A DNA stretch of 35,247 nucleotides, taken from the NCBI RefSeq assembly GCF_021742065.1, contig NZ_JAKKIE010000043.1, positions 1 through 35,247 on the forward strand. The letters are read 5' to 3'. Positions within the stretch are counted from its first letter, which is position 1, and each line of letters opens with the position of its first letter. Shown one piece after another: positions 17,128 to 24,481 of the stretch. The DNA comes from Rhizorhapis sp. SPR117 (GTDB lineage: Bacteria > Pseudomonadota > Alphaproteobacteria > Sphingomonadales > Sphingomonadaceae). Position numbers and translations under genes: made by a program. The notes below the pieces were generated by a model that worked only from the letters and a program-made list of their open reading frames with translations, had not been told where the DNA came from and searched no databases.

Positions 17128-18336
17128 ATGGGCGACGTTGGCCTCCCCGTACCAGCACCAATGCCTGCACTAACGGGCCAGGACTTGACCTGGGAGGTCA
17201 CCAAGTTGCGCTGCGCGGCGCAGATCACGATCAATGTCGAATTGATCGCGGCCTATCAGGCCGCCTCCTCGCCTCATTCGGTGCGCGCGCTTGCAAGCGA
17301 CATCGAGGCGTTCGACAGCTGGTGCCGGCGAACGGACCGGATCACGCTCCCCGCAACGCCAGAGGTGGTGGCAGACTATCTCGATGCACGTGCAGACAAG
17401 GGCAGCAAGCCGGCCTCACTTGGCCGGTACAAGGCGTCGATCGCGAAGATCCACCAGCTTCTCGATCTGAAGGATCCGACGCCGGCGCCCTTGGTCAAGC
17501 TGCGGCTGCAGGCGATCCGGCGCCGTGTCGGAACTGCGCAGAAGCAAGCGCGTCCGTTGCGATTCAAAGGACAGGTGCGCAACGTCGAGCGCGATGCGCC
17601 GCGCGGGCTCAACGTTCGCGCGGTGTTGGAAAGCTGCGCGGATGACCTACCTGAGCTGCGCGATCGCGCGTTACTCTCGACCGGGTATGACACCGGGCTG
17701 CGTGCCTCGGAGCTTGTCGCGATCGAGGTTGGCCACATCATCGAGGCGATCGATCCAGACGCCCGGTTGCTCACTATTCCGCGCAGTAAGGGAGACCAGG
17801 AGGGGGAGGGGGCAACCGCGTTTCTGAGCCCGCGCACCGTGCGGGCGATTGCCGCATGGATCGAGGCGGCCGATATTGCCGCCGGGCCGGTGTTCCGGCG
17901 GGTAAATGTGCGGCGCTACAAGGCGAAGGCGGCGGTGCGCGGCCGGAAAATCGAGAGCATTTCCGGGCGGGAGACGTGGGACCTCAGCAAGACTCTGCCC
18001 AAGCCCGCGGTGCCGGCGCGGGTCGAGTATGACGTGGGGGAGGGGGCACTTCACCCGGCGTCCGTCGGCCCGATCTATCGGTCGATGATCCAGCGGGCGT
18101 TTGCGCGTGGCGCTCTGGCCGATCTGACGGCGGACGATCTTGCCCGGCTGCTCAAGGGAATCAGCGCGCACTCGACGCGGGTTGGCCTCAACCAGGACCT
18201 GTTCGCGAGCGGCGAAGATCTCGCCGGGATCATGGACGCGCTACGCTGGAAGAGCCCGCGTATGCCACTCGCCTACAACCGCAATCTCGCCGCTGAGGCG
18301 GGCGCGGCTGGAAGGCTGATGGGCAAGCTGGGATGA
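17128..18336 (+). CDS. Tyrosine recombinase/integrase
   Basis: A 402-residue protein from the ATG at 17128, two bases after the TIR-like stop; a TTG at 17122 overlaps that stop. The N-terminal SAM-like core-binding domain (about 35-140) is followed by the catalytic domain with R192 (TGLRASEL), K221 (RSKGD), H348 and R351 (HSTR), W374 in the usual His/Trp place, and nucleophile Y383 (LAYNR). All catalytic residues are present. In a TniABQ transposon this position is usually held by a serine resolvase, so it may resolve cointegrates or act with an accessory integration site. Two GEGA insertions (226-229, 304-307) come from repeated GGGGAGGGGGC DNA words. Confidence 0.88.
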   Translation: MGDVGLPVPAPMPALTGQDLTWEVTKLRCAAQITINVELIAAYQAASSPHSVRALASDIEAFDSWCRRTDRITLPATPEVVADYLDARADKGSKPASLGRYKASIAKIHQLLDLKDPTPAPLVKLRLQAIRRRVGTAQKQARPLRFKGQVRNVERDAPRGLNVRAVLESCADDLPELRDRALLSTGYDTGLRASELVAIEVGHIIEAIDPDARLLTIPRSKGDQEGEGATAFLSPRTVRAIAAWIEAADIAAGPVFRRVNVRRYKAKAAVRGRKIESISGRETWDLSKTLPKPAVPARVEYDVGEGALHPASVGPIYRSMIQRAFARGALADLTADDLARLLKGISAHSTRVGLNQDLFASGEDLAGIMDALRWKSPRMPLAYNRNLAAEAGAAGRLMGKLG

Positions 18337-18511
18337 CCAGATTGCCCCCCCGTGCGGTCAAGACCGGGGGTACCGCGTACCCCTGAAATCGACTCAGCCA
18401 CTTCTGACGCTCAGCGAAGTGTCTGGCTGCCACCTCGACACAAATTGCGTGCAGGCCGCTTCGCTTCGATCCTTTATTCTAATTAAACATCGTCCACGAC
18501 AACACCGGAAA
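18337..18511. other. Spacer after the recombinase with dyads
   Basis: It contains a perfect inverted repeat GGGGTAC-CGC-GTACCCC (18367-18383), suited to be a recombinase core site. It is followed by an imperfect hairpin with arms CACTTC and GAAGTG (about 18399-18422) and the candidate transposon end at 18440. No gene is supported. The recombination-site role is an inference. Confidence 0.4.
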
Positions 18512-18739
18512 CTAGCTGCAACAGCCTGCGCCCTTGCCTTCGATCTGGATCGGTGGACAAGGAACGGTTCCATACGAACAGAACACGCAGCAATCGCCGG
18601 GTTTGGGCCGGAGCACGGCGTTGCAGCCCGAACAATCATAGAAAAACTGGCAGGCGTTCGTTGGCATCTGCTCGGTCTTCACCGTGCCGCACTCTGGACA
18701 GGTGATCGTCGAACTTAGCTCCGGGGTGATGTCAGACAT
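18512..18739 (-). CDS. GDCCVxC domain-containing protein
   Basis: A 75-residue cysteine-rich protein with the defining GDCCVFC motif and two other Cys pairs, TCPECG and CSGC. Such small proteins accompany mercury-resistance transporters in many proteobacteria and may bind the metal in the cytoplasm. The start MSDITPEL at 18739 overlaps the end of merT by 8 bp; an ATG two codons earlier is possible. It is the last gene of the merT operon. The zinc-ribbon-like Cys pattern suggests metal binding; the exact activity is not known. Confidence 0.85.
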   Translation of the reverse strand: MSDITPELSSTITCPECGTVKTEQMPTNACQFFYDCSGCNAVLRPKPGDCCVFCSYGTVPCPPIQIEGKGAGCCS

Positions 18740-19100
18740 AGGCATAGCCCAGCCAGAGGAGCGCGGCACCGATCAGCAGGCCGGCAAGCGTGATGAGGCG
18801 CGTGGCGAGAGAGGTGCATAGGCCGCCCGGTGCGCAGCGGGCAGCGACGGCTTGCTGACGTATGAGAAGTGCGGCGCCTGCAACCAGGCATAATGCGCCT
18901 ATCCCGAGCAGCGGCACGCGATAGGGTAGCGCGGTCATAGCGATTCCGGCGAGCCATGCCGATCCGATGCCAACCGAAGCCAGCAGCATTGGCAGGGCGC
19001 AGCACGCCGCGACGCCGAAACCGGCTGCGATCCCGCCGAGAGTGAGAGACGCGGTTCCCAATCCCTTCGGCGAACGGGGGGTGGCAGAAGGTTCAGACAT
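18732..19100 (-). CDS. merT: MerT-family mercuric ion transporter
   Basis: A 122-residue inner-membrane protein with three predicted hydrophobic segments. The first contains the vicinal cysteine pair in GVAACCALPMLLASVGIG, which takes up Hg(II) in MerT. A second Cys region (AARCAPGGLC) lies before the last membrane helix. The ATG at 19100 follows AAGGGG at a suitable distance. Neither the periplasmic MerP nor the reductase MerA is found in the window, so uptake has no visible detoxifying partner here. The gene is divergent from merR, with a MerR-type promoter between. Confidence 0.85.
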   Translation of the reverse strand: MSEPSATPRSPKGLGTASLTLGGIAAGFGVAACCALPMLLASVGIGSAWLAGIAMTALPYRVPLLGIGALCLVAGAALLIRQQAVAARCAPGGLCTSLATRLITLAGLLIGAALLWLGYAYV

Positions 19101-19128
19101 GGCGACCCCTTGAGAGCTGTTGGATCTT

Positions 19129-19159
19129 GTCCTAGCGTCTGTAGCTACTACAGACTCAA
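19129..19159 (-). promoter_or_regulatory. MerR-type promoter/operator of merT
   Basis: On the minus strand TTGAGT (-35, 19154-19159) and TAGGAC (-10, 19129-19134) are separated by 19 bp. The perfect dyad GTCTGTAGCTACTACAGAC (19137-19155, plus strand) fills most of the spacer. The long spacer with central dyad is the hallmark of MerR-activated promoters, which are untwisted by metal-bound regulator. Confidence 0.85.
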
Positions 19160-19173
19160 GCGGTATTTTGAAG

Positions 19174-19590
19174 ATGACGACATCTCGCACCACCATCCCG
19201 ATTGGCGAACTGTCGCAGCGCACGGGCTGCAACATCGAGACGATCCGTTATTATGAGCGCATCAGCCTGCTTCCGGTGCCGCTGCGCCGTGGTCGATACC
19301 GCGCCTATGGACCGTCGGATGTGCGGCGCCTGTCGTTCGTGCGACGTGCGCGCGAACTGGGTTTCCCAATCGACTCGGTGCGGGCGCTGCTGGCGCTTGC
19401 CGACGGCGGCGCTGCCTCATGTGCGCAGGCGCGTGATCTGGCGAGCGAGCATCTGCGGGATGTCCGCGTGAAAATTGCCGACCTTCGCCGCATGGAGCAA
19501 GTGCTCGGCGACACCGTCGCCGCCTGCGAGGCGGACGACACCGTGAGCTGTCCCTTGCTGGAAACGCTTTGCACTTCGGAAGCGCGTTAG
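19174..19590 (+). CDS. merR: MerR-type mercury-responsive regulator
   Basis: A 138-residue regulator. The N-terminal winged helix reads PIGELSQRTGCNIETIRYYERI. The dimerisation helix is followed by an effector region with C83 (ASCAQA), C118 (VAACEA) and C126 (VSCPLLETL), matching the three mercury ligands of classical MerR. The ATG at 19174 begins just after the operator region; a longer frame upstream would run through the operator. It represses and, with Hg(II), activates the divergent merT promoter. A diverged paralogue lies at 25827-26231 in the same orientation and with the same neighbours. Confidence 0.9.
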   Translation: MTTSRTTIPIGELSQRTGCNIETIRYYERISLLPVPLRRGRYRAYGPSDVRRLSFVRRARELGFPIDSVRALLALADGGAASCAQARDLASEHLRDVRVKIADLRRMEQVLGDTVAACEADDTVSCPLLETLCTSEAR

Positions 19591-19613
19591 ATCCGGAGGT
19601 TGTCGGGATTAGG

Positions 19614-20354
19614 TCAGGCGATCGATTGTGATGCCAGGTCGTGTGCGGCGTCGCGCTTGGCAGCCGCGGACTTGCGCTCGGAATAACGATCGACGAGCTG
19701 ATCGGCGTGGCCACGGGTCAGCACGGTGAACCGGACCAGTTCCTCCATCACGTCGACGATGCGGTCATAATAGCTCGACGACTTCAACCTGCCGGCTTCG
19801 TCGAACTCCTTCCAGGCCATCGCAATGCTCGACTGGTTGGGGATCGTGAACATGCGCATCCAGCGGCCTAGCAGGCGTAGCGTGTTGACCGCGTTGAACG
19901 ACTGTGAGCCGCCCGACACCTGCATGACTGCGAGCGTCCGACCCTGGGTCGGGCGCATGCCACCGAACTCCAGCGGCAGATGGTCGATCTGCGCCTTCAT
20001 GATGCCGGTGATCTGGCCGTGCCGTTCCGGGCTGCACCAGACCATGCCTTCGGACCACAAGGCGTGCTGGCGCAATTCGTGGACGGCTGGATGATCGTCG
20101 CCCTTCACTTGATCGGGCAATGGCAGGTCGGAGGGATCGAATATACGCACTTCCGCACCGAAAAAGATCAGCAGCCGGGCCGCTTCCTCGACCGCGAGTC
20201 GGCTGAATGAACGCTCACGGAGCGAACCGTAGAGAAGAAGGATCCGGGGCGGATGGTCGAGCGAGCCAAGGCCGGCCGCCAGATCAGGGCGAACCACGTC
20301 GCGATCGAGCGCTGGCACATAATCGGGGTCGGCAAGGGTTCGAAGACGCGACAT
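19614..20354 (-). CDS. arsH: Arsenical resistance protein ArsH
   Basis: A 246-residue NADPH-dependent FMN reductase-like protein. The FMN-binding loop is [13 protein letters not shown] (residues about 40-52), and [20 protein letters not shown] and [12 protein letters not shown] follow as in ArsH proteins. ArsH oxidises trivalent methylarsenicals to less toxic pentavalent forms. Last gene of the ars operon; its ATG overlaps the arsN stop (TGATG). It converges with merR. A fragment matching its C-terminal part is also found at 26227-26280. Confidence 0.93.
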   Translation of the reverse strand: MSRLRTLADPDYVPALDRDVVRPDLAAGLGSLDHPPRILLLYGSLRERSFSRLAVEEAARLLIFFGAEVRIFDPSDLPLPDQVKGDDHPAVHELRQHALWSEGMVWCSPERHGQITGIMKAQIDHLPLEFGGMRPTQGRTLAVMQVSGGSQSFNAVNTLRLLGRWMRMFTIPNQSSIAMAWKEFDEAGRLKSSSYYDRIVDVMEELVRFTVLTRGHADQLVDRYSERKSAAAKRDAAHDLASQSIA

Positions 20355-20785
20355 CAGGCAATCCGTTTGGAGAGAAGGGCCGCGCTCGCCAGGCAGAGCG
20401 TTCGAAACTCGGCCGACCGGGCGATCGCGGCGGGCGCATTGGCGCGCTCGGCGGTTTTATAGCCGTGCCGCCGGAAGAATGGTTCAGCCGTGGTGGTCAG
20501 CAGATAGAGGGCAGCGACACCGTTATCGGTTGCCGCCTGCTCGATCGCGCCGAGGATGGCAGCGCCCAAACCTGCGCCACGTCGCTCGGGCTTTACGACC
20601 AGGGATCGCAGCAGCCGGTCAGGCCCATCGCCTTCGATGCCGCCATAGCCAATGATGCCGGCGACGTCCTCGAATCGAAAGAAGCGACGATCTGGTTCGG
20701 CAAGATCGCTGGTCGGCAGGCCGGCGGCAGCAAGTTCGGCCGTCAGGTCGGATAGCGACTCTGCATTGAGCAAACTCGCGATCAT
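20354..20785 (-). CDS. arsN: ArsN-type GNAT acetyltransferase
   Basis: A 143-residue GNAT-fold protein with the acetyl-CoA binding motif [21 protein letters not shown] (R/Q-x-x-G-x-G/A) and the C-terminal [18 protein letters not shown] typical of GNATs. Its place between acr3 and arsH and its size fit ArsN2-like proteins; some family members N-acetylate arsinothricin, an organoarsenical antibiotic. The ATG at 20785 overlaps the acr3 stop by 4 bp. The substrate is inferred from context. Confidence 0.8.
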   Translation of the reverse strand: MIASLLNAESLSDLTAELAAAGLPTSDLAEPDRRFFRFEDVAGIIGYGGIEGDGPDRLLRSLVVKPERRGAGLGAAILGAIEQAATDNGVAALYLLTTTAEPFFRRHGYKTAERANAPAAIARSAEFRTLCLASAALLSKRIA

Positions 20786-21858
20786 TCCGGCACACGTTGC
20801 TCGTACCAGGGCCGGGTCGCCTTCACGATCTTGACGACCGACAGCATGACCGGAACCTCGACCAGGACGCCCACCACGGTCGCCAGTGCCGCGCCCGAGT
20901 TGAGCCCGAACAGACTGATCGCGGCAGCGACAGCCAGTTCGAAGAAGTTTGAGGCGCCGATCAGTGCCGCCGGCGCGGCCACGCACCAAGCGACACCGAA
21001 CCGGCGGCTCAGCCAATAGGCAAGCCCGGCGTTGAAATAGACCTGAATAAGGATCGGCACCGCGATCAGCGCAATGACCAGCGGATGGGCGATGATCGTC
21101 TCCCCTTGGAAGCCGAACAGCAGGACGAGCGTCGTCAGCAGCGCGACCAGCGACACCGGGCCTAGCCGCGCCAGCAGCCGGTCAAGGGCTGACTGCCCGC
21201 CCGATGACAGCACCGCGCGGCGGATCAGTTGCGCGACGATCACCGGCACCACGATGTAGAGCAGCACCGAGATCAGCAGTGTGCCCCATGGGACAGTGAT
21301 GGACGCGACGCCGAGCAGCAGGCCCACCAAGGGCGCAAAAGCGAACACCATGATGATGTCGTTCAGCGCGACTTGGCTGAGCGTATAGGTGGGGTCGCCG
21401 TCGCAGAGGTTGGACCAGACGAACACCATCGCGGTGCAGGGGGCGGCGGCCAGCAGAATCAGGCCGGCGATATAGGAGCTGACATCGGCCGCGGGCAGGA
21501 GCGGCCGAAACAGCCACCCGAGGAACAGCGTGCCGAGCAGCGCCATCGAGAAGGGCTTCACCGCCCAGTTGATGAACAGCGTCACCCCGACGCCCTTCCA
21601 GTGCTGCCTGACCGATCCGAGCGCGCCGAGATCGATCTTGAGCAGCATGGGGATGATCATGAGCCAGATCAGCACGGCGACCACGAGGTTGACCCTGGCG
21701 ACCTCAGCGGATGCGATCACCGCGAACAGGCCGGGCAGCGCATAGCCGAGCGCGATGCCGACGACGATGCACAGCGCTACCCAAACGCTGAGATAGCGTT
21801 CGAATGTGCTGATCGCCGGCTTCGCCGGCGCCAACGCTTCACCAGTGGTGGCGTTCAT
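20782..21858 (-). CDS. acr3: ACR3-family arsenite efflux permease
   Basis: A 358-residue membrane protein with about ten hydrophobic segments. It contains the conserved ACR3 sequence LLAAAPCTAMVFVWSNLCDGDPTYTL with the essential cysteine in the fourth helix, and a second conserved stretch GLNSGAALATVVGVLVEVPVML in the last helices. It expels arsenite from the cytoplasm using the proton gradient. The ATG overlaps the arsC stop by 4 bp. The gene is intact and is the export step of the operon. Confidence 0.93.
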   Translation of the reverse strand: MNATTGEALAPAKPAISTFERYLSVWVALCIVVGIALGYALPGLFAVIASAEVARVNLVVAVLIWLMIIPMLLKIDLGALGSVRQHWKGVGVTLFINWAVKPFSMALLGTLFLGWLFRPLLPAADVSSYIAGLILLAAAPCTAMVFVWSNLCDGDPTYTLSQVALNDIIMVFAFAPLVGLLLGVASITVPWGTLLISVLLYIVVPVIVAQLIRRAVLSSGGQSALDRLLARLGPVSLVALLTTLVLLFGFQGETIIAHPLVIALIAVPILIQVYFNAGLAYWLSRRFGVAWCVAAPAALIGASNFFELAVAAAISLFGLNSGAALATVVGVLVEVPVMLSVVKIVKATRPWYEQRVPE

Positions 21859-22286
21859 GACGCGACCCGCTGGCCGCTGTCATCGACGACGCGCTCGCCG
21901 TCTTCCTTGGTGAATGCCCCGCGCTGTTCGCTCGGCAGCAAGTCGAGGACTTCTTCGGAAGGGCGGCAGAGCTTCACCCCGAGCGGTGAGACCACGATCG
22001 GCCGGTTGATCAGGATCGGATGCTCCATCATCGCATCGATGATCCGGTCGTCGCCGAGCGATGAATCACCCAGGCCAAGCTCCGCGAAGGGCGTCCCCTT
22101 TTCCCGCAGCAGCGCGCGCGGGCCGATCCCCATGCGTTCGATGAGGGACACCAGCATCGGCCGCGATGGCGGCGTCTTCAGATATTCGACGACATGCGGC
22201 TCGATCCCCGCATTGCGGATCATCGCCAGCGTGTTGCGCGACGTGCCGCATTCCGGGTTGTGGTAGATCACGATATCGACGGGCAT
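21855..22286 (-). CDS. arsC: Glutaredoxin-dependent arsenate reductase ArsC
   Basis: A 143-residue ArsC of the plasmid R773 type. It starts MPVDIVIYHNPECGTSRNT with catalytic Cys13, and has the conserved RPIVVSPLGVKLCRPSE region. It reduces arsenate to arsenite with glutaredoxin/glutathione. The start ATG at 22286 overlaps the stop of the preceding reductase gene (TGATG); a TTG one codon before is less likely. It is the second arsenate reductase in this operon, of unrelated fold to its neighbour. Confidence 0.92.
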   Translation of the reverse strand: MPVDIVIYHNPECGTSRNTLAMIRNAGIEPHVVEYLKTPPSRPMLVSLIERMGIGPRALLREKGTPFAELGLGDSSLGDDRIIDAMMEHPILINRPIVVSPLGVKLCRPSEEVLDLLPSEQRGAFTKEDGERVVDDSGQRVAS

Positions 22287-22813
22287 CAAGCGGCATCCCC
22301 CCGGCGGCTGCTCGCCCCTTCGCCATGGCCGATCTCGCGGACATGCGTGCGCAATGCCAAGGCGTCGAGCCGATCGAACGGCAGGGCGATGAAGAGTTTG
22401 ATGCGGTTTTCGAGGTAACGGAGCGCAGTGACGAATGCCCGCTCGCGTTCAACCGGCGTGCCCTGGACGTGACTTGGATCCTCGATGCCGTAGTGCGCCG
22501 TCATCGGATGGCCCGGCCAGATGGGGCAGGTCTCGCCGGCGGCGTCGTCGCAGACCGTGAACACGAAATCCATGACCGGCGCGTCGGCTCCGGAAAACTC
22601 CTCCCAGCTCTTCGAGCGCAGGCCCTCGGTTGGATACTCGATCCGGTCGAGCAGCGCGATGGCGTCGGGATTGACCGCACCCTTGGGAAAGCTGCCGGCC
22701 GAAAAGGCGCGGAAGCGCCCGTCGCCGAGCTGGTTCAACGCACTTTCTGCGAGAATCGAGCGGGCCGAGTTACCGGTGCACAGGAAGAGAATATTGAAGA
22801 TGCGATCGGACAT
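22286..22813 (-). CDS. arsC: Low-molecular-weight phosphatase-type arsenate reductase
   Basis: A 175-residue protein with the phosphatase P-loop CTGNSARS (C12-R18) and downstream cysteines in VCDDAAGETCPIWPG, as in ArsC of the LMW-PTP class. The family's GTP..R...TALR.LE.RI ending is seen. The tail beyond residue 160 is Arg/Gly-rich and may be an extension. The ATG at 22813 has GGAG 7 bases upstream and lies 11 bp after arsR. It reduces arsenate; whether it uses thioredoxin or glutathione cannot be told. Confidence 0.88.
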   Translation of the reverse strand: MSDRIFNILFLCTGNSARSILAESALNQLGDGRFRAFSAGSFPKGAVNPDAIALLDRIEYPTEGLRSKSWEEFSGADAPVMDFVFTVCDDAAGETCPIWPGHPMTAHYGIEDPSHVQGTPVERERAFVTALRYLENRIKLFIALPFDRLDALALRTHVREIGHGEGASSRRGDAA

Positions 22814-22824
22814 GATGGGCTCCA

Positions 22825-23157
22825 TCAGCAGCAGGGGACGAGTTCGGCGATCAGCGGTTCGCAAAGCTCCGCCTTGCCGCCGCAGCAATCCTTGACGAGG
22901 AACAGGGTAAGCGCCTTCAACTGGTCGAGATCGGCGCGATAGTTGATGATGCGGCTGCGCCGTTCCGAGCGAATGAGCCCGGCGCGCGCAAGCGTCGCGA
23001 GATGCACCGACATGGTGTTCTGGGGAACTCCCAACTGACGCGCAATTTCACCTGCGGCGAGACCGTGCGGCTCATGCCGCACCAACAGACGAAAGGCATC
23101 GAGCCTCGTTGTCTGGGCGAGCGCTCCCAGCGCCGTAATAGCTCTCTCTGATTCCAT
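22825..23157 (-). CDS. arsR: ArsR-family arsenic-responsive repressor
   Basis: A 110-residue winged-helix repressor. The recognition region reads LAAGEIARQLGVPQNTMSVHLATLARAGLI. The classic As(III) Cys motif in the recognition helix is absent; instead cysteines cluster at the C-terminus (C91, C92, C99, C109, C110), as in the alternative ArsR class that senses As(III) with C-terminal cysteines. First gene of the operon, so autoregulated. The ATG at 23157 was chosen because the family begins here and the operator dyad lies immediately upstream. Confidence 0.88.
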   Translation of the reverse strand: MESERAITALGALAQTTRLDAFRLLVRHEPHGLAAGEIARQLGVPQNTMSVHLATLARAGLIRSERRSRIINYRADLDQLKALTLFLVKDCCGGKAELCEPLIAELVPCC

Positions 23158-23177
23158 ATATCCACTATGATAGATAT
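23158..23177 (-). promoter_or_regulatory. Candidate ArsR operator
   Basis: ATATC and GATAT form an imperfect dyad (23158-23177) in AT-rich DNA directly before the arsR start, a usual place for ArsR binding. The symmetry is short, so this is tentative. Confidence 0.4.
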
Positions 23178-23243
23178 GTAGGAAGAACACCAGGCAATTT
23201 TGATAGCCCAATCCAAGTCGATTACGGTGGTAGCGACGCGCTA

Positions 23244-23267
23244 CATAGGGTAGGGGGGTATCCTATG
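23244..23267 (+). promoter_or_regulatory. RcnR/DmeR-type operator over the dmeR start
   Basis: CATAGG (23244-23249) and its complement CCTATG (23262-23267) flank the G-tract TAGGGGGGTA. This is the known operator style of RcnR, CsoR and DmeR repressors. It includes the ribosome binding site and the start codon of dmeR. Confidence 0.7.
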
Positions 23268-23540
23268 GGACATTTGAATGAAGGCAATGACGAACTCCTG
23301 AAGCGGGTCCGCCGCATCGCAGGCCAAGTCGCGGCGATCGAAAAAGCGCTGACGGCCAATGCGGATTGCACGACGACGCTGCATCTCGTCGCAGCGACGC
23401 GCGGCGCCATCAACGGGCTGATGGACGAGATTATAGAAGAGCATGTCCGAGACCATGTGGCGGACCCCGACCTTACGGCCGCAGAACGTGCCGCAGGAGC
23501 TGAAGAACTGATCGCGGTGATACGCCGCTACGCGAAATAG
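23265..23540 (+). CDS. dmeR: DmeR/RcnR-like Ni/Co-responsive repressor
   Basis: A 91-residue all-helical repressor of the FrmR/RcnR/CsoR family. It keeps H3, C35, H60 and H64, the ligand set of the nickel/cobalt sensors RcnR and DmeR, not the Cys-His-Cys set of copper CsoR. Because His3 is a ligand, the start at ATG 23265 is supported. The gene precedes dmeF by 10 bp in an operon. Regulation is probably by an operator overlapping the start codon. Confidence 0.88.
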   Translation: MGHLNEGNDELLKRVRRIAGQVAAIEKALTANADCTTTLHLVAATRGAINGLMDEIIEEHVRDHVADPDLTAAERAAGAEELIAVIRRYAK

Positions 23541-23550
23541 AGCCGAGATA

Positions 23551-24471
23551 ATGACCACTTTACGCGATATTGACGATTTCACGCACGCCCATGTGTATCT
23601 GGGGGCCGCCCACGACGACAATGCACGCCGGACGTTGTGGGTGGTGGTGCTGACGGCTGTGATGATGACCGGCGAAATATTCGCCGGGTATGTCACCGGA
23701 TCGATGGCACTCCTGGCCGATGGCTTCCATATGGCGACCCATGCTGGCGCGCTGGGTGTCGCGGCGATTGCGTATGCCTATGCCAAGCAGCGTGCATCGA
23801 GCCGGCGGTTTAGCTTCGGAACCGGCAAGGTCGGCGACCTGGCGGGCTTCGCCTCGGCGTTGGTGCTTGGCCTGATCGCCTTGGGGATCGGTGTTGAATC
23901 AATCCTGCGCCTATTCGAGCCCATCAAGGTTGCGTTCGGCGAGGCGACCCTGATTGCAGTGATCGGGCTAGGCGTGAACATCCTCAGCGCATTTTTGTTG
24001 TCGGGCAGCCACCACCATCACGGTCATGACGATCATGTACACGACCATCATGCCCATGGCGGCGACAACAACCTCCGCTCTGCCTATGTGCATGTGCTCG
24101 CCGACGCCCTGACTTCCGTGCTGGCGATCGCGGCCCTGCTGGCAGGTCGCTATCTTGGTTGGGTGTGGATGGACCCTGTCATGGGTATCGTCGGAGCTGT
24201 GGTGATCGCTCGCTGGTCCTGGAGCCTGATGCGAGATACCGCTTCAGTCCTCCTTGATTCGACCGACAATCACGTTGCCGAGGAAATACAGGATCTCGTT
24301 GAGGGACCGGGCGACGTGCGTATTGCCGATCTCCATGTGTGGCGCGTCGGCCCCGAAGCCCATGCCGCCATCGTCGGTGTTGTCGGCGGTGCGGGAATCC
24401 ACGCTGGTGTCATCCGTGACCGGCTCGTCCCTGTCCATGAACTGAAGCACCTGACGATCGAATGCCATTGA
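23551..24471 (+). CDS. dmeF: Cation diffusion facilitator DmeF (Co/Ni efflux)
   Basis: A 306-residue CDF transporter with six predicted membrane helices. Metal-site residues lie in LLADGFHMATHA (helix 2) and HVLADALTS (helix 5). A long His-rich loop, SGSHHHHGHDDHVHDHHAHGG (about residues 150-170), lies between helices 4 and 5, typical of DmeF. The C-terminal cytoplasmic domain includes VRIADLHVWRVGPEAHAAIV. It exports Co2+ and Ni2+ by proton antiport; specificity is inferred from the dmeR neighbour. Confidence 0.9.
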   Translation: MTTLRDIDDFTHAHVYLGAAHDDNARRTLWVVVLTAVMMTGEIFAGYVTGSMALLADGFHMATHAGALGVAAIAYAYAKQRASSRRFSFGTGKVGDLAGFASALVLGLIALGIGVESILRLFEPIKVAFGEATLIAVIGLGVNILSAFLLSGSHHHHGHDDHVHDHHAHGGDNNLRSAYVHVLADALTSVLAIAALLAGRYLGWVWMDPVMGIVGAVVIARWSWSLMRDTASVLLDSTDNHVAEEIQDLVEGPGDVRIADLHVWRVGPEAHAAIVGVVGGAGIHAGVIRDRLVPVHELKHLTIECH

Positions 24472-24481
24472 AGGTGCCCAC

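Larger units (their letters stand above)
8209..18440. mobile_element. TniABQ (Tn5053/Tn402-like) transposon, ends tentative
   Basis: The core is tniA-tniB-tniQ in one overlapping operon, followed by three cargo genes: a DUF1612/HTH protein, a TIR-like protein and a tyrosine recombinase. Tn5053-like elements start with TGT and carry a serine resolvase, tniR; here no serine resolvase is seen and a tyrosine recombinase stands in that place. Proposed ends are TGTCGA at 8209 and its complement ending at 18440; about 13 of the first 19 bases match. No matching 5-bp target duplication is visible outside these ends (GATTA versus CAAAT), so the limits are uncertain. tniA is broken by an IS21-family element, so the transposon is probably immobile at present. 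Confidence 0.45.
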
